Origin: Paramecium pentaurelia | Taxonomy: Eukaryota > Ciliophora > Oligohymenophorea > Peniculida > Parameciidae | Direction: 5' to 3' | DNA length: 64,000 nucleotides | Assembly (NCBI GenBank): GCA_905183005.1 | Contig: CAJJDO010000013.1 | Coordinates: forward strand, 237,728 to 301,727 | Shown: one piece after another, positions 1 to 12,714 of the stretch | How the letters are laid out: each line of letters opens with the position of its first letter | Position numbering within the stretch: position 1 is the first letter of the stretch | Made by a program: the position numbers and the translations under genes | Notes under the pieces: generated by a model | Told to the model about the DNA's origin: nothing | Databases searched by the model: none | The model's input: only the letters and a program-made list of their open reading frames with translations

Positions 1-1002
1 TCTTCAGTATAAATACGAGTATATACATATCTTCTTAACCATGTTTAAATAGAGATATTCCATTTCTCTACTTTATCTTTCATATTGTATGTTAAATCCC
101 AATCTACATCAACTGCTTTAATTTTCTAAAATTATCCATTTCCTTAATAAGTAATACCACAAGATGCTATACTCATTTCAGCTAATTGCCAACCACCAAA
201 ATATTTTGTTCTTTGAATTGCTACCATAATATTAAACCAAAGTGTTTGATATAATATATTATATGTTCCAAATTCATCTGTTGTAACAAAATGTAAAGGA
301 AAGTATTTTTCAGCAAATAAAAAGATACCCATACAAATTATAGTATTCTTTAATAGTCTTAATGTTTCTTTTATTGTTGATGGAATATTTTTATATTCTT
401 TATCTTCATTAATGAATTAATCAAAGTCATAATAATCAAAGCATGGTCCTAATACACTTCCAGCAAAAAAGAAAATAAAGGAGAAATACTCAAAAAAAGA
501 AGGTAATTTAACAATCTTTCTTATTTCCTATTCTTTACTTAATTATGTTTTCAATCCATCACTTACACAAAAAGCAAAAGCAGTCCATTTTGGAGTATCC
601 ATCATTAATATTGTTGTAACATCCATCTTCCAACCTCCATAATCAGTATATTATCTATATATATGATGAGCTGCCACAAAAATCATAGATTCCACAAATA
701 CAGGCCAAGGACTTTTCTTTCCCAAAACCTTAACCATTATATAAACTACTATTGTCTAAAATAACACATTGATAATTTAAGATCTATAAATATAGTAAGT
801 GATGATGACACCAAATATTGATCCTGCAATCAATCTAGCTTACCTTCCTATATCATCTATTCAATTTATTACCTCTAATGGATAATTTAAAAAGGAATCC
901 AAATAATGTGCAAAGGATTAAGGAAATGAAGATTTTTAATTAATCATCTGGAATGCCTGTTTAAGAACTAAACTCAATTACTTTGGTATCAATAAAATCC
1001 AT
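1..1002 (-). CDS. MBOAT-family lysophospholipid acyltransferase, 3' part outside window
   Basis: Membrane-bound O-acyltransferase that probably re-acylates lysophospholipids in the ER. The reading starts with MDFIDTKVIEF at 1002 and crosses one 25-nt intron (GTAATA...TAG) that removes an in-frame TGA. Visible family marks are several hydrophobic segments, the stretch DTPKWTAFAFCVSDG, the segment AGSVLGPCFDYYDF (compare the conserved GPxFxYxDY of LPCAT/ALE1 proteins) and WQLAEMSIASCGITY near the window edge. The catalytic histidine region lies further C-terminal and is not visible. About 320 residues are seen. The neighbour on the other side of an 800-base gap is divergent, so the promoter lies in that gap. 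The family call is firm; the substrate is inferred. Confidence 0.8.
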
Positions 1003-1806
1003 AATTAATTTAATTAAATGTCTTTAGATATTGTTAATTTTAATATAAATTTTATAATAAAATAAATTGACAACATTTTTTAGATGATTGATTTTATTAG
1101 AAAGACTTTACTTCCTATTTAACTTTGTTTTTCTCATAAGGCATTAATATTATACTTTTTACTTAGATGTTTTATCATTCATTGCTTGTTAATTTAAATT
1201 ATTTTTAAATGAATCTTTTTTTCTAATCTTAATATTTATTTTATTCTTTTTACTAATTTAATTTCTATTCTCACTTAAATTGAGACTTTTTTCAAAAACT
1301 AAAAGGAATTATTAATTAGTTATTATCTGTTAGAACCTAAGATTTTTTGAGAGCACATTAGTTAATAAGAATAGTAATAAGAACTCTAACATTATTAGAA
1401 TATATTGATAAAACTTATTTGTTACAACTAGCTTGTTTTCTAATAAGAAAAATATTTTGAGCAAAGAAAAACTAACATTATGCAAAGGTAATCAAATTAT
1501 AATTATTGAATAAAAATAATTATTATTTGTAATTTTATTCTTTAAAATCTTCTACTTTATAATCATCATATTAATCTAAAGTTAATAGGATTCTTTTAAT
1601 TACAAATTGAATAAATAATTTACAATTTTATATAGTATCTATATAGTAATTGAAATTTGCTAAAATTATTTATAGCACCATTAGCATATCTTTTTATCTT
1701 TCTAACTTATTCTTTACCTAAATTCAATTAGTTTTTTTTTCTTATATGGTTTTTTAATTGTATTAGATGATAAAATTTTATATGCAACTTAAAATAAAAA
1801 ATAAAA
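1003..1806. other. Intergenic region between divergent genes
   Basis: About 800 bases of very AT-rich DNA between the divergently read MBOAT and MORN genes. I found no conserved open frame, RNA gene or repeat in it. It should hold both promoters. It is long compared with the 30-50 base gaps seen elsewhere in this window. Confidence 0.4.
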
Positions 1807-3153
1807 ATGTATTAAGATAATTAGAACTTTTAATAATTTTACAATACTAAAATTCCTTTTCTAAAAGACTACTAAAAAGGTGATATTCAATCTAAATGGA
1901 TTGAAGGGACTGGAACATAACAAGGACGTTTTATAAATGCCAAATCAAATAATTAAAAATTAGGAATCTATGTGGATAATAACAAAATTATAGAAAAGAA
2001 ATTGGATGAGAAAATTGATTAAGTTATTAAAAAGTTTATGTATGATAAGATGAATAATTTTAATAAGAGATGATGAATCTATTAAAAATTCTATAACTAA
2101 ATAAATTATTTATTAAATAATATAATCAATAATATGATTTTATTTAAAAATGGAGATAAGTTTGAAGGTATAAGAGATTAAAATAGTAATAAATTAAATG
2201 GAAGTGGAACACTAAAGTTTAATGAAAATAATTCATTTTTTAAAGGAAAATATTTTAATGGAAAATATCATGGTGAAGGTCAATTAAGTATTAATAAAGT
2301 CTCATTAACTGGTAATTGGATAAATGGATAACCTGATTTAAAAAGTGAGTGGTAAATAGATGGACCAAATTATAAGTATAAGGGATCTATTAATGAAGAG
2401 TTTAAAAAAGATGGATTTGGAACATTAATTTTTGATGGCAGTTGTTTTTATAAAGGGGATTTTGTTAATGATAAATATTAAGGATAAGGTCATTTTAAAA
2501 CTAAAGAATTAGAATATAAGGGAGGATTTTATAATAATAAGTTTCATGGAAAAGGATTGCTTCTTTGGTAAAATTCAAAATATGAAGGAGATTTTGAAAT
2601 GGGATAATTTAATGGTAAAGGCAAACTTGAAAATAATGAAGGAATATATGTGGGAGATTTTTAAAATAATTAAAAACATGGAGAAGGGATATTGTAATAT
2701 AAAAATGGAGATTAGTATGAAGGATAATGGCTAGAAGATGAAGCTGAAGGTAAAGGTAAATTAACTTAATGGAATAAGAAATTTGGATGTTAATTGATAT
2801 ATAGTGGATTTTTTGAGAAAGGATGTCCAGAAGGGAAAGGAGAGTTATAAATCATTACAGAAGGATAAGATGTTAAAAAGTATATAGGTGGTTTTAATGA
2901 GGGTCTGTTCAATGGTGAAGGAATTATCTTTTTAGATTCTAATGTTAAAGCAGAAGGATAATTTTTTGATAATTATATTAGTGGAGAATGCAATATCTAT
3001 TTTTAAAAAGAGAATTAGACACTTGAATGTTAAATGAAAAGAAATCAAAAGGATGGTCTTTGTTCAATGAAAATAAAAGATTTATGTTATTAAGGTAGTT
3101 TTAGAAGTAATATTGAAAAAGTAGATAGCATAAGGTTTTATAGTAACTACTGA
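1807..3153 (+). CDS. MORN-repeat protein, 5' part uncertain
   Basis: A chain of MORN repeats (pattern Y.G.F..N..HG.G) runs from about 2150 to the stop, for example YEGDFEMGQFNGKGKL and YVGDFQNNQKHGEGIL. MORN repeats usually bind membranes or scaffold other proteins; no enzyme domain is attached. The end is the TGA at 3151. The same frame is open from an ATG at 1807 but two TGA codons in a row stand at 2071-2076. No GT...AG intron of normal size removes them cleanly. Either translation starts at the ATG at 2134 (about 340 residues), or an indel or unusual intron joins the 88-residue upstream part. The C-terminal repeat region is certain; the 5' end is not. Confidence 0.75.
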
Positions 3154-3330
3154 ATACTGTGTATTTTATATTTAAATTTATATTAAAATAAATAAAATTC
3201 ATTTAATATAAATTTTATAGTTATGAAATTATTAATTTATTTAATAATAAGATTGAATATCAATATGGGGTTAATATTTATGATAAATATAAAAATATCA
3301 AATATGCAAATACTATTTATTTAAAATAAA

Positions 3331-4988
3331 TCATTTTTTGGCAGTTTATAATAACATATTTGCAAATTCATCATATTAGATGATTCCATCCCCATTTTTA
3401 TCACATTATGCTATAATTTATGCCCATTAGGTATTATCAATATCTACACCACACATAATATCTTATAATTCTTGTTTAGTAATTTAACCATTGCCATCCT
3501 ATTTGATAATTAATTTAAATACTTTATCAAACATTTTAAATGCTTAATCAATTTTAGTTTTTGATAAAATTGTATTTTGTTTAGCTGATGCAACCAGAAA
3601 TTCAGTATAACTTATTTTTCCTGAATTATTTTAATCAATTTATATGAAAATCTCTTCTACTAAATGTTTTGCCTTTAATTCATCATTAAAAACTTAAGTA
3701 TAAGCTATTTTTATGTTATTTATAAAATACCTTAAACTAATTCTTCTTTTGATAATTATCCATCTTTATTTTTATCCATACTCTAAAATGTTTAATTTAA
3801 TTAATCTTTTTCTTCATTTGACATCATTTCTCCTGCAATCAATTATAAAATTGCTGCTCTCATATTGCTTTCATTCTGATAAATAATAGAATAATATTAT
3901 TTACATGAAATTTGCCTAAATCATTCATAACATCCAAACTTATCTTATCCTCTTTTGCTTTCTCTTTGATCCAAGGGTCATTTAATATCTCACTTGCTGA
4001 TGGTCTTTTCTTTGGATCCAATTAAAGCATTGACTTTATTAAAGTTTAAGCTTCAAAAGATAAACTAGTAAACTCTTTTGAATTAAAATTATATTTTCCT
4101 GATTTGATATTATTGAATAATTGTTGTAAACTTTAGACCTTCACATCAAATGGGAATTTTCCTGTTAGAATTTAATATAAAATAACTCCACATGACCAGA
4201 TATCACATTTTTCAGTATAATTTTTATCAATGACTTCAGGGGCTATATATAATGGCTATAATAATATTAAGGTAGGATTAGTACTGTTCCAATAACTTAA
4301 GTCTAAGACTCTCCACTTAATTACTTTTTGGCTGTACCAAAATCAATTACTTTTATAGGGGATTAAGGATCTGGAGATGCTAACATGATATTTGATGGTT
4401 TCATATCTCTACATAACATAAAATTTTCAAAATACCTATGTATTATATTTTATGCATGACAATAAGAAAGAGCAGACAATACTTATTTCATATACTCTGC
4501 TGCTGTTCTCTCATTGAAGGTTGATAATTTTGTTAATTTATCTAGTAATTCTCCTCCATTCAAGTATTCGGTAACCAAATAGTAATTTTGACTATCCTAA
4601 TACAATTCAAATAATTTGACAATGTTCTAATGATCCATATCTTTTAATAAGGCCACTTCACTAAACATAGCATCCTCTTGTTCCTTAAGAATTTTTTTTT
4701 TTTATATTTGTTTCATAGCTCTTTATTAACCAGTCTTCTTATGTTAGACAAGTCTCACCTATCCATATGAACCTGACTGATAATTTAATCTTAATACCTT
4801 CACCTAATATTTTGTTAATGATATAAGTATCAGTTATATCACCTTGCTTTAAATTAACAAAGATGTTAGGGCCAACCTCGAATTTATTTACAGCCAATTC
4901 TAAGACTCAAAATAATTTGCTTACGTTTCTGTTCTTTCGACATTTGTTGTTGTTTGTCTCCTCCTGATTTACCACCACATGCTCCCAT
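3331..4988 (-). CDS. Calcium-dependent protein kinase (CDPK)
   Basis: Ser/Thr kinase activated directly by calcium. The N terminus MGACGGK is a good N-myristoylation signal, with a cysteine at position 4 for palmitoylation, so membrane attachment is likely. The kinase domain shows IIHRDMKPSNIM and KVIDFGTAKK; a 27-nt intron lies between IIH and RDM. After a junction helix come four EF-hands, including DKNKDGQLSKEEL and the last, DKNGDGIIQYDEF, just before the end (LLQTAKK). Domain order kinase, junction, four EF-hands is that of plant and alveolate CDPKs. The 3' end faces the MORN gene 177 bases away. CDPK families are large in Paramecium, so the exact paralogue is not assigned. Confidence 0.92.
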
Positions 4989-6203
4989 TATTAAATAAAT
5001 TTATTGATATCAAATCTAATAAAATTTAAACTGTCTTATTTAAGATGTTATTTAACACTAATTTCTTATTATTATACTACATTAATATATACCTCAAATT
5101 TAATAATCTGAATCAAAAATCATTTTTAAACTTAAGCCAAATCTAAAATATATTATCAAACTCCTTCCATCAGATGGAATCAATTAATTCATACTTCCAT
5201 ATAAATTATTTTAAAAAACTATTTATCAAAATTCATACCTTACTCATAAATTTTAGATCTTAGATCTATACAGTTTTAATTGGCATAATATTTAAATGAA
5301 AATATAAGAAATAAGACAAAAATATTTAATCATTTTATAGCACTCTTTATTTCTATTGTTCAATAAATGCCTGCATTTTTTTAATATCAATATAGAAAAT
5401 GAAATCTCTCATGGTCTTTAATAGGGTAGTTTTAGAGTTATTTTAAGATAAAATAAGAATAACAAATTTTTTAAAATACTTTTCGGAAATTTTAAAATTA
5501 TAGATTTTATAATCATTTCAAGAAAGAAATGGTTGAATTGATAATAAAATATAGCATTGAGAAATTTGCTAATAATATTCAAAATTTAAAAATTAAATAA
5601 GATTATTCAAATCTCAAGAAAACTAGTAGAAATATTGCAACTCATAAGAAGACGAAAGCAAAATACTTGTATATTAATAAGAATTAAAATAATTAATCGT
5701 AACTAATAAGAAACAAAATATAGTAAACATTTTTTGTTCTTTTATAAATTATACTTCTAAAAAATATAAGATTATATTAAATTTTGAGCATTGATGTACA
5801 ATCAGGTTAATATAAGCGTAGTAAATCTCACTTATTATTTTTATTCCTTCTGATTATAAATTAAATAATAATAATAAATTTAATGAAAATACTAACTTGT
5901 TTGATCTTAAAAATACTTTTGAATATAAAAAGTAAAGAATCTTAAAAATTAATAGCTAATGGTTTTTAATTAAAGTTAAAATTAAAAAGAAATGTGACAA
6001 AAAAAGCAATTATAAATTTGTTAAATACTAAAATTAGTAATTAAAATTTTAGAATTATTATCAAATAATATATTAACTCAATTTAAAGTATATTAGAATA
6101 TATGTTAATATAAAATTGGATATGATAACAAATAAATTGATAAATCTTTTCTAATTTTATGTATATATACTTTATATTTTAATTAATGAAAATAAGAATC
6201 TAT
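4989..6203. other. Intergenic region with a weak open frame
   Basis: About 1.2 kb between the CDPK start and the 3' end of the E2-like gene. One plus-strand frame is open from an ATG at 5529 to the TGA at 6123 (198 codons with TAA/TAG as Gln), but the product is only Lys/Ile/Asn-rich and shows no domain. Because TGA is rare in such AT-rich DNA, an open frame of this size can arise by chance. I see nothing else. Confidence 0.3.
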
Positions 6204-6933
6204 TCAAATTTTTAATTTAATGCAAACCATTCTCTGATTTTAACCATGTCTTTATGTTTTTATTAAATTAATTGTTTTTGGTTCTTAAGAAAAATTTGAA
6301 TATTTTTATTAATCTTTTTATAAGACATTATCCTCATCAAAAACTTAATTTGAATTCAATTCAAAATTGATCTTAAAATTTTCACTAATTTCAAAATGTA
6401 TAAAATCTAATTCAAATTCATCTTGAGTTTAATTTTATTATAATATCTTTTCTGCAATCAAAAGGCAATTAGTTTCATTTGGTATATTTGTGAAATCTAT
6501 ATATACTAATGTCTATCTCATAGCTTTAATGATGTCAGTTAAACTTTTATATATATCATAATATACTCATATATTGGTCTCCAATAATATGGTTCTAGAA
6601 GTTATAAATAAAATAATTAAGTTCTTTTATCTATGTTTGGATGTGTAATATCTGATTCTACTTTAATTTTAGGAGGAGAATAAGGATAATTTATTCTAAA
6701 ATCAAGGAAAAACTAACAATAAGATAATAGAATACTAAGAAATTATTTTATTTGTAGGGGCCAATCTTTGGTGACATCAAAATTTATAATATTCCACTAA
6801 GCATTTTAAATGTAATTTCACAGGTATCATCATTCAATTATTTTAATTTTTCATCTTACATATCATTTTGCAATCTTCTTAATGATTACTATTCATTACT
6901 ATTTCTTTACGATTTTTATTCAAACAATAACAT
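6204..6933 (-). CDS. E2-fold (UBC) protein lacking the catalytic cysteine, UEV-like
   Basis: The product (about 227 residues) follows the ubiquitin-conjugating fold: helix 1 SLRRLQNDMQDEKL, the strand region ending in GPY, then FLDFRINYPYSPPKIKVES and THPNID, the hallmark YPxxPPK...HPNI. An intron of 23 nt (GTATTC...TTAG) restores the frame before FFLDF; a second of 23 nt, ending AAAG, follows WRPIY. In active E2s a cysteine follows HPNI by about seven residues; here the aligned stretch is DKRTQLFY, with Phe in that place. The Trp-Pro pair after the active site is kept (YYWRP). It therefore resembles UEV or other pseudo-E2 proteins that act as partners of an active E2. A 70-residue charged tail follows. 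Fold firm, role inferred. Confidence 0.72.
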
Positions 6934-7323
6934 TTTTTAATATATTATTATTAATAACATTGGAAATATGCTTCTTGAAGATGTTTTTTATTGCTAAAAC
7001 AATGGGTTAACTTAATAAAATTTATAGTAAATTAAGTTAATTAGCTTTATTATTGATAGAGTTTTTGTATATTACTATATTTATATTAAATGGGTAATTC
7101 CATAATGATACACCTAAGAAAATATAATTATTATATAATATATTTACATAAAAATATTCTATAAACTATTCTAAAACATATATTAATTATATTAAATGTA
7201 TATTAGAATTGAATTAGTAAACATAATGAGAATTAGAATTAAGGTAGGATTGAATTAAATAAATTCTTTGTAATTAAATTATATAGAAAGAATTAATTTA
7301 CTTTCTAATATAAATTTTTTTAT
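6934..7323. other. Intergenic region between divergent genes
   Basis: 390 bases of AT-rich DNA between the starts of the E2-like gene and the giant coiled-coil gene. No gene or RNA is visible; promoters for both should lie here. Confidence 0.4.
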
Positions 7324-10300
7324 ATGGATAATTAAGTAGAAGAATTAATTTCTATTCATAATGATCACTAAAATCACTAAACTGAAGTAATTAACGAAAA
7401 TTAAGTTGAAATTAATAGTATTATGTAGGATTAAAATAATGGATAAGATGAAGAATCGAAGGCACATTAAAATCAAGGGGATCAAATTGTTAAGAATGTA
7501 AATATAAATAATGAATAATTGGAATAATTACAATAAAATTTCATGAATGCAAAACATGAACTTGAAGAGTAGATTAAAAAATATACTTCATTAGAATTTT
7601 AATTTAGTGATTTACAATCTTCTTAATAACAATAAATCCAATAATTAGAAAATGAATTTAATCATAAAAATGAAGAGAATTAAAGAAAAATAAAAGAGTA
7701 TTAAAATAAATTAGATAATATACAAATGGAATAAGATAAATTATAGATTTCTTTGAAAAAATCAGAATAAAAATATAATTAACTTTAAGAGATTTAAGTA
7801 GAATAGAATAATTAACATAGAATAGATATAGAGTCATTAATAGAAAGATTATAGAAATCAGAATCATCTAAAGATAAATTATAATAAGAATTATAGAAGC
7901 ATTAAAATAATTTAGATTTGATTACCAAATAAAAAAAAGAAATAGATTCTTATAAAATATAAATGTCAGAATAAAATAATTTAATTGATATAATTAAATA
8001 AGATAATAAAATTATTGTATAGAATTTAGCTGAATAATTGAAAAAAGAATAATAAAAAACACATGATGTAAATAATGAAAAAGTAAAACTAGAATAATCA
8101 ATTTAAAGATAATTAAATGAAAAGAATGAATAAATTAAAAAGATATAAAATGAAATTCATTAATTAAATCAATAATTATCTTCTTCAGAATCAAAAAGTC
8201 AAAAAACTATCAAATTATTAGAAGATTAAATAGAAAAAGCAAATATTGAAATTAAAGATTTAAAATAAAAATCTTAATAGATTAATAACATTAATGAACA
8301 ATAAAAAATGAAATTAAAATAATAAGAAGAGATTATTACATAAATAATTGATGAAAATACTTTATTTAAAAAATAAATTGAAGATTAATAAAAACAAATA
8401 ATTAAACTTAAAGAATAATGTTAAAAGGAATAAGAATAAAAATTACATTTTGATAAAAAATGCTTAAATTTATTAGAAGAGAAAGATAATGCAGAATTGA
8501 AAATAAATTAATTAGAATCTAAAATAATAGAATAATAGAATATTTATAAATCATTTGAAAACAATTCACTTTAAGATTAAGAAAATTTTTAAAATACTAT
8601 TAAATCTTTAAAATAAAAATTAATAGATGAAAAATAAATTTCAGAAGATAAAATTTAAGAATTGAATAATTAAATATAGTAACAAAACTAAAATAATTAA
8701 ATTATTACTAAATCATAGTAAGAATAAAATATTTAAATTGAAAATCTCAATATATAAATTGCAGATTATGAAAAATAAATTAATTAAAATTCACAAAAGA
8801 TTTAAGATTTAGATTAATAGATTTAAAATTTATAAATAATAAATTAAACATAAATAGAATAAATTGAAAAGTGTAATTAAGAGATGCATCAATATAATTA
8901 AAAGTTAATATTAGAAATCAATACACAGGAACAATTAACATAGTAATTAAATTAATATGAAGACATAATTTAAGAATTGAAAAAAGAAAATTAAGAATTC
9001 TTAGTATAAATTGATAAACTTAAAGAAAGTAGTAATGTAGAAAAAACTTAAATCTAATAGGAATTATCTAATAAATAAGAAGAAATAACAAACTCTAAAG
9101 AATAAATAAAAATAGAATTAAAAGAAAAAGATGAAATTATAATTAATTTACAATAGAATATTGAATAATTATAATAAAGTGCTTCATAATTATAGGAAGA
9201 AAACAATAATTACAATTTAAAATTATAATAATAATAAGAAAAATTATAAGAATTTACTAATAATGTTGAAATATTAACATAATAAATAAGTGAAAAAGAT
9301 AATAATATTAGATAACTTGAAGATATTAAATAATCCTTTTAATCTTAATTAGTGTTATGGACAGAAACTATAAATTTAAAGGTTAATGATTTAGAATAAT
9401 TATCTTAAAAAAATGATTAAAATACTAAAGTATTGATGTAAGAAATATCAGCATTAACTAATAAAACAAAAGATTAAGAATGTAGTTCTGAAATTGAAAT
9501 AAGTTCTCAAAATGAAAGTCAAAAGGATAAAAAAATAGAATAGCTTTAATAAGAACTTTTAGATTTAAAATAAAAATTGGAAAGTAATACATAAATATTT
9601 GAAACTAAATATTCTTCATTAAGAGAAGAACAATCTAAATAGTATGAGGAAACACTTCAAAATAATTTAAATATATAAAAATAATAATTAATAAATTAAT
9701 ATGATCAATAGATTTGTGAACTTTAAAAGGAGATTCAAATATAAAAATAATAGTTATTAGATTATGAATAAGAATAACAATAATTTAAGGATTAACAGAA
9801 ACTTATAATGGAATAATACATAAAAGAAATTGAAGATTTAACATAGATAGTCTAAAATTAAGAATTATAGAAATCAAATCTAATTAAAGATTTGGAATTG
9901 ATAAAATTATAATTATAAGAAATGGAAAATTTAAAGGAAGAGAATTTAAATTTATAAAACATTATAAAAACAGAATAAGAACAAAAAAATATTATTGTTT
10001 AACAATTTTAATAAGAAATTGATATTTAAAAATCTTAAATTTTAGAAGAATAAAAAAATAATGAAATTAATTTAGACAAAAATAATTAGTTGTAGTAATA
10101 AATCTAAGAGTTAATAGCAAATAAAGAAAAAATTAATGATGATCTAGAATTAATGTAAGTAAGTTTGAAGTAAGAATAAGAAAAAGAACTTAAACTATTA
10201 AATGAATTCAATGCTTAGAGTATAATATTAGAATAATCTTAATTAAATCTTGATGCCAAAATTTAATAAATGAAAGAATTAGAATAATAATATTAATCTG

Positions 10301-12674
10301 AAATTCAATAGTAAAAAGATTAAATTATTGTTTTAAATAATTAAATATTAGAATTAGAATAACAAATAGTTTTACTTAAAAATTCTCATTTGATTGAATT
10401 AGAATCAAATTCTAATAATTTATAGATGAAAATAAGTCAGGAGAACTAAAATAGTTTAATATAATTACGTAATGAATTTGAAATAGCAGTATAAACATTT
10501 TAATAATAAAAACAAATAATGCAATAAGAAATTGATACATTATAGTTGTAGATTGAATAAATAGAACTTAAGAATTTAGAATAAAATTAATAATAATAAG
10601 AATAATTTGAGAAAAAGTCTAAAGAATAATAACAAGAAGTGGATTTATTAAAGAAATAAAGATAGGAATAAGATGAAATGATATAATAATTATAAAAGTC
10701 TTAATTTTAATTAAAAGAAAGAGAAGCTTAATTAGATTAATTAAATATTTAATTATCTTCATATTAAGAAGAACTATATCAAATGGAATAGAAATATGAA
10801 AATAAATTATTATCATAAAAACAAAAGCATGAATCATAAATAGATGACTTGCATAGATTAATTTAAGAACTAAAGTAACAATTAGATACTGTTGAAAGTG
10901 AAGGAAGAATGATGTAAAATAGTTTAAATGAAATGGAAGTATTGGATTTTAAATGTAAAGAATTAAAAACTGAAAATTAAGAGCTTTAATTAAAAATATA
11001 AGAACTCTAAAATTTATTAGATTCACAGAAATCAGATATTTAAAATAATAATTAGAATAATGAATAAAAGGATGAAATAAAAGAGTTGAATTCTTAAATT
11101 TAGAAATATTAATAAGAAAATTTGGAAATTTAACAATAGTTTATTTAAGAAAGAGAATAATCAAATACTTTAATAGTAGAATTTAAAGGAGAAATTTAAG
11201 AATAAAAGAAATTAATTATACAATATTAAGCATAAATATAATCATTAACTTAATAATAATAATAGAGTAAATAAAGTTAGGATTCCACTAATTTAATTAA
11301 TTTTAATCCATATTTATAAAATCATTCTTATTAATAAGCTTAATCAAGTGATAAATCAAATAATATACCTTAAAAAGAATATTAAATATTAGAGAAAAAG
11401 TCAAAAGAATAATAAAATTAAATTAAATAATTATAAAATGAACTTAATGCTTTGAAGTAACAATAAGAAGAGTAAGCAAGAGTATAAAATTAAAAGTCAT
11501 CAAGAAATTCTACTTCTATGGAGACAATAGTTGAAAAATGTGCAGCTCTTTAATAAATAATTGATGAATAAAGTATAATAAATTCAAAATTGAATGTTGA
11601 GATTGGTCTTTTTAAATAATAAAATGAATAATTAAAAGAAGACATAAGGTTATGTCATCAAGAACTTAAGGAACTAAGAGTAATTTCAGAAGATAAATTT
11701 AGATTGGAAAGTGAACTATAATAGGCACTTGCAGTAATAGCAGAGCATCAAAATAAAAAAAATATATTTAATCAAAATAATTAATTAACCTAAGAGTTAT
11801 AAGAGAGAAATCAAAAATAATCTGAAGAATTAGAAAGTTTAAAAAAGTAATTGAAATAATTTGAGAAATAGAAATAAAAGGTAATTTTAATTAAAATTAT
11901 TAGATTTAAGAAAAATTGAATGAAACAGTGGAAGAATTGGAAAAATTGAAGAAGTAATTAGAAATATCTTAATAAGAATAAGATAAAAAAAATACAAAAA
12001 TAATTGAATTAGAAAGGTTACTTTAATCATAATTGTAAGATTTTTAAATTTTGGAATCTTAATATAATGAATCAATTAAGAATAGTGGAATTTTTGAAAA
12101 ATAATTAGAGGATTTGAATATAAAAAGTGCAAGAGAAATAGAAGAGTTAAATAAAGATAATCAATAAAAATAATAAAGAATATCATAGATGTAAGTGGAA
12201 ATATAGAGTTTAATAAGGGATGTTCATGCTTTAAAGGATTTTTAGGCTAGATAGAAATAAGTTTCTGATGCTCCATTAACAAAAAAAGATAAAATTGTTG
12301 TAGAATCTTTGGCAAATAGAATATAAGAATTAGAAATGTAGAATAAAACAATAAAGGATCAATTTTCAGGGAAAATAATTAAATTAACAAATGAATTAGA
12401 AGAAAAAATTTCATACATTCAACTTTTAGCATATCATCTTAGTAAAGCATATCCAAATTTAACTGAAGCTGATTTGTAAATATTATAATAATAATTATAT
12501 ATAGGATAGAAAAAGAGGATATTAAATTAATCCAATAAATCAAGAAGAAATAAAATATTTAAGAAATAATAGAAGTATATATATTATAAATTATGATAGA
12601 AAACAATGATTGAAAATTTACAGTTAAGAGAGTAGATTAAATTATTAGGAGCTGAATTAAATAAGAAAAAATGA
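7324..12674 (+). CDS. Giant Gln-rich coiled-coil protein (about 1,757 aa)
   Basis: Open from ATG 7324 to TGA 12672 once three introns are removed: 11881-11903 (23 nt), 12476-12504 (29 nt) and 12575-12599 (25 nt, which removes an in-frame TGA). Their total length brings start and stop into frame. Almost the whole protein is heptad-like, rich in Glu, Lys, Leu, Asn and Gln, with most Gln written TAA or TAG. No globular domain is obvious; near the C terminus a less repetitive part reads IQLLAYHLSKAYPNLTEADL. Such proteins commonly build basal-body, ciliary or cortical scaffolds, but nothing here proves that. It ends 40 bases from the oppositely oriented SAM synthetase. I do not recognise an orthologue. 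Confidence 0.85.
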
Positions 12675-12714
12675 TGAATTACTTGTTTATTTATATTTTT
12701 AACATAATATCTAT

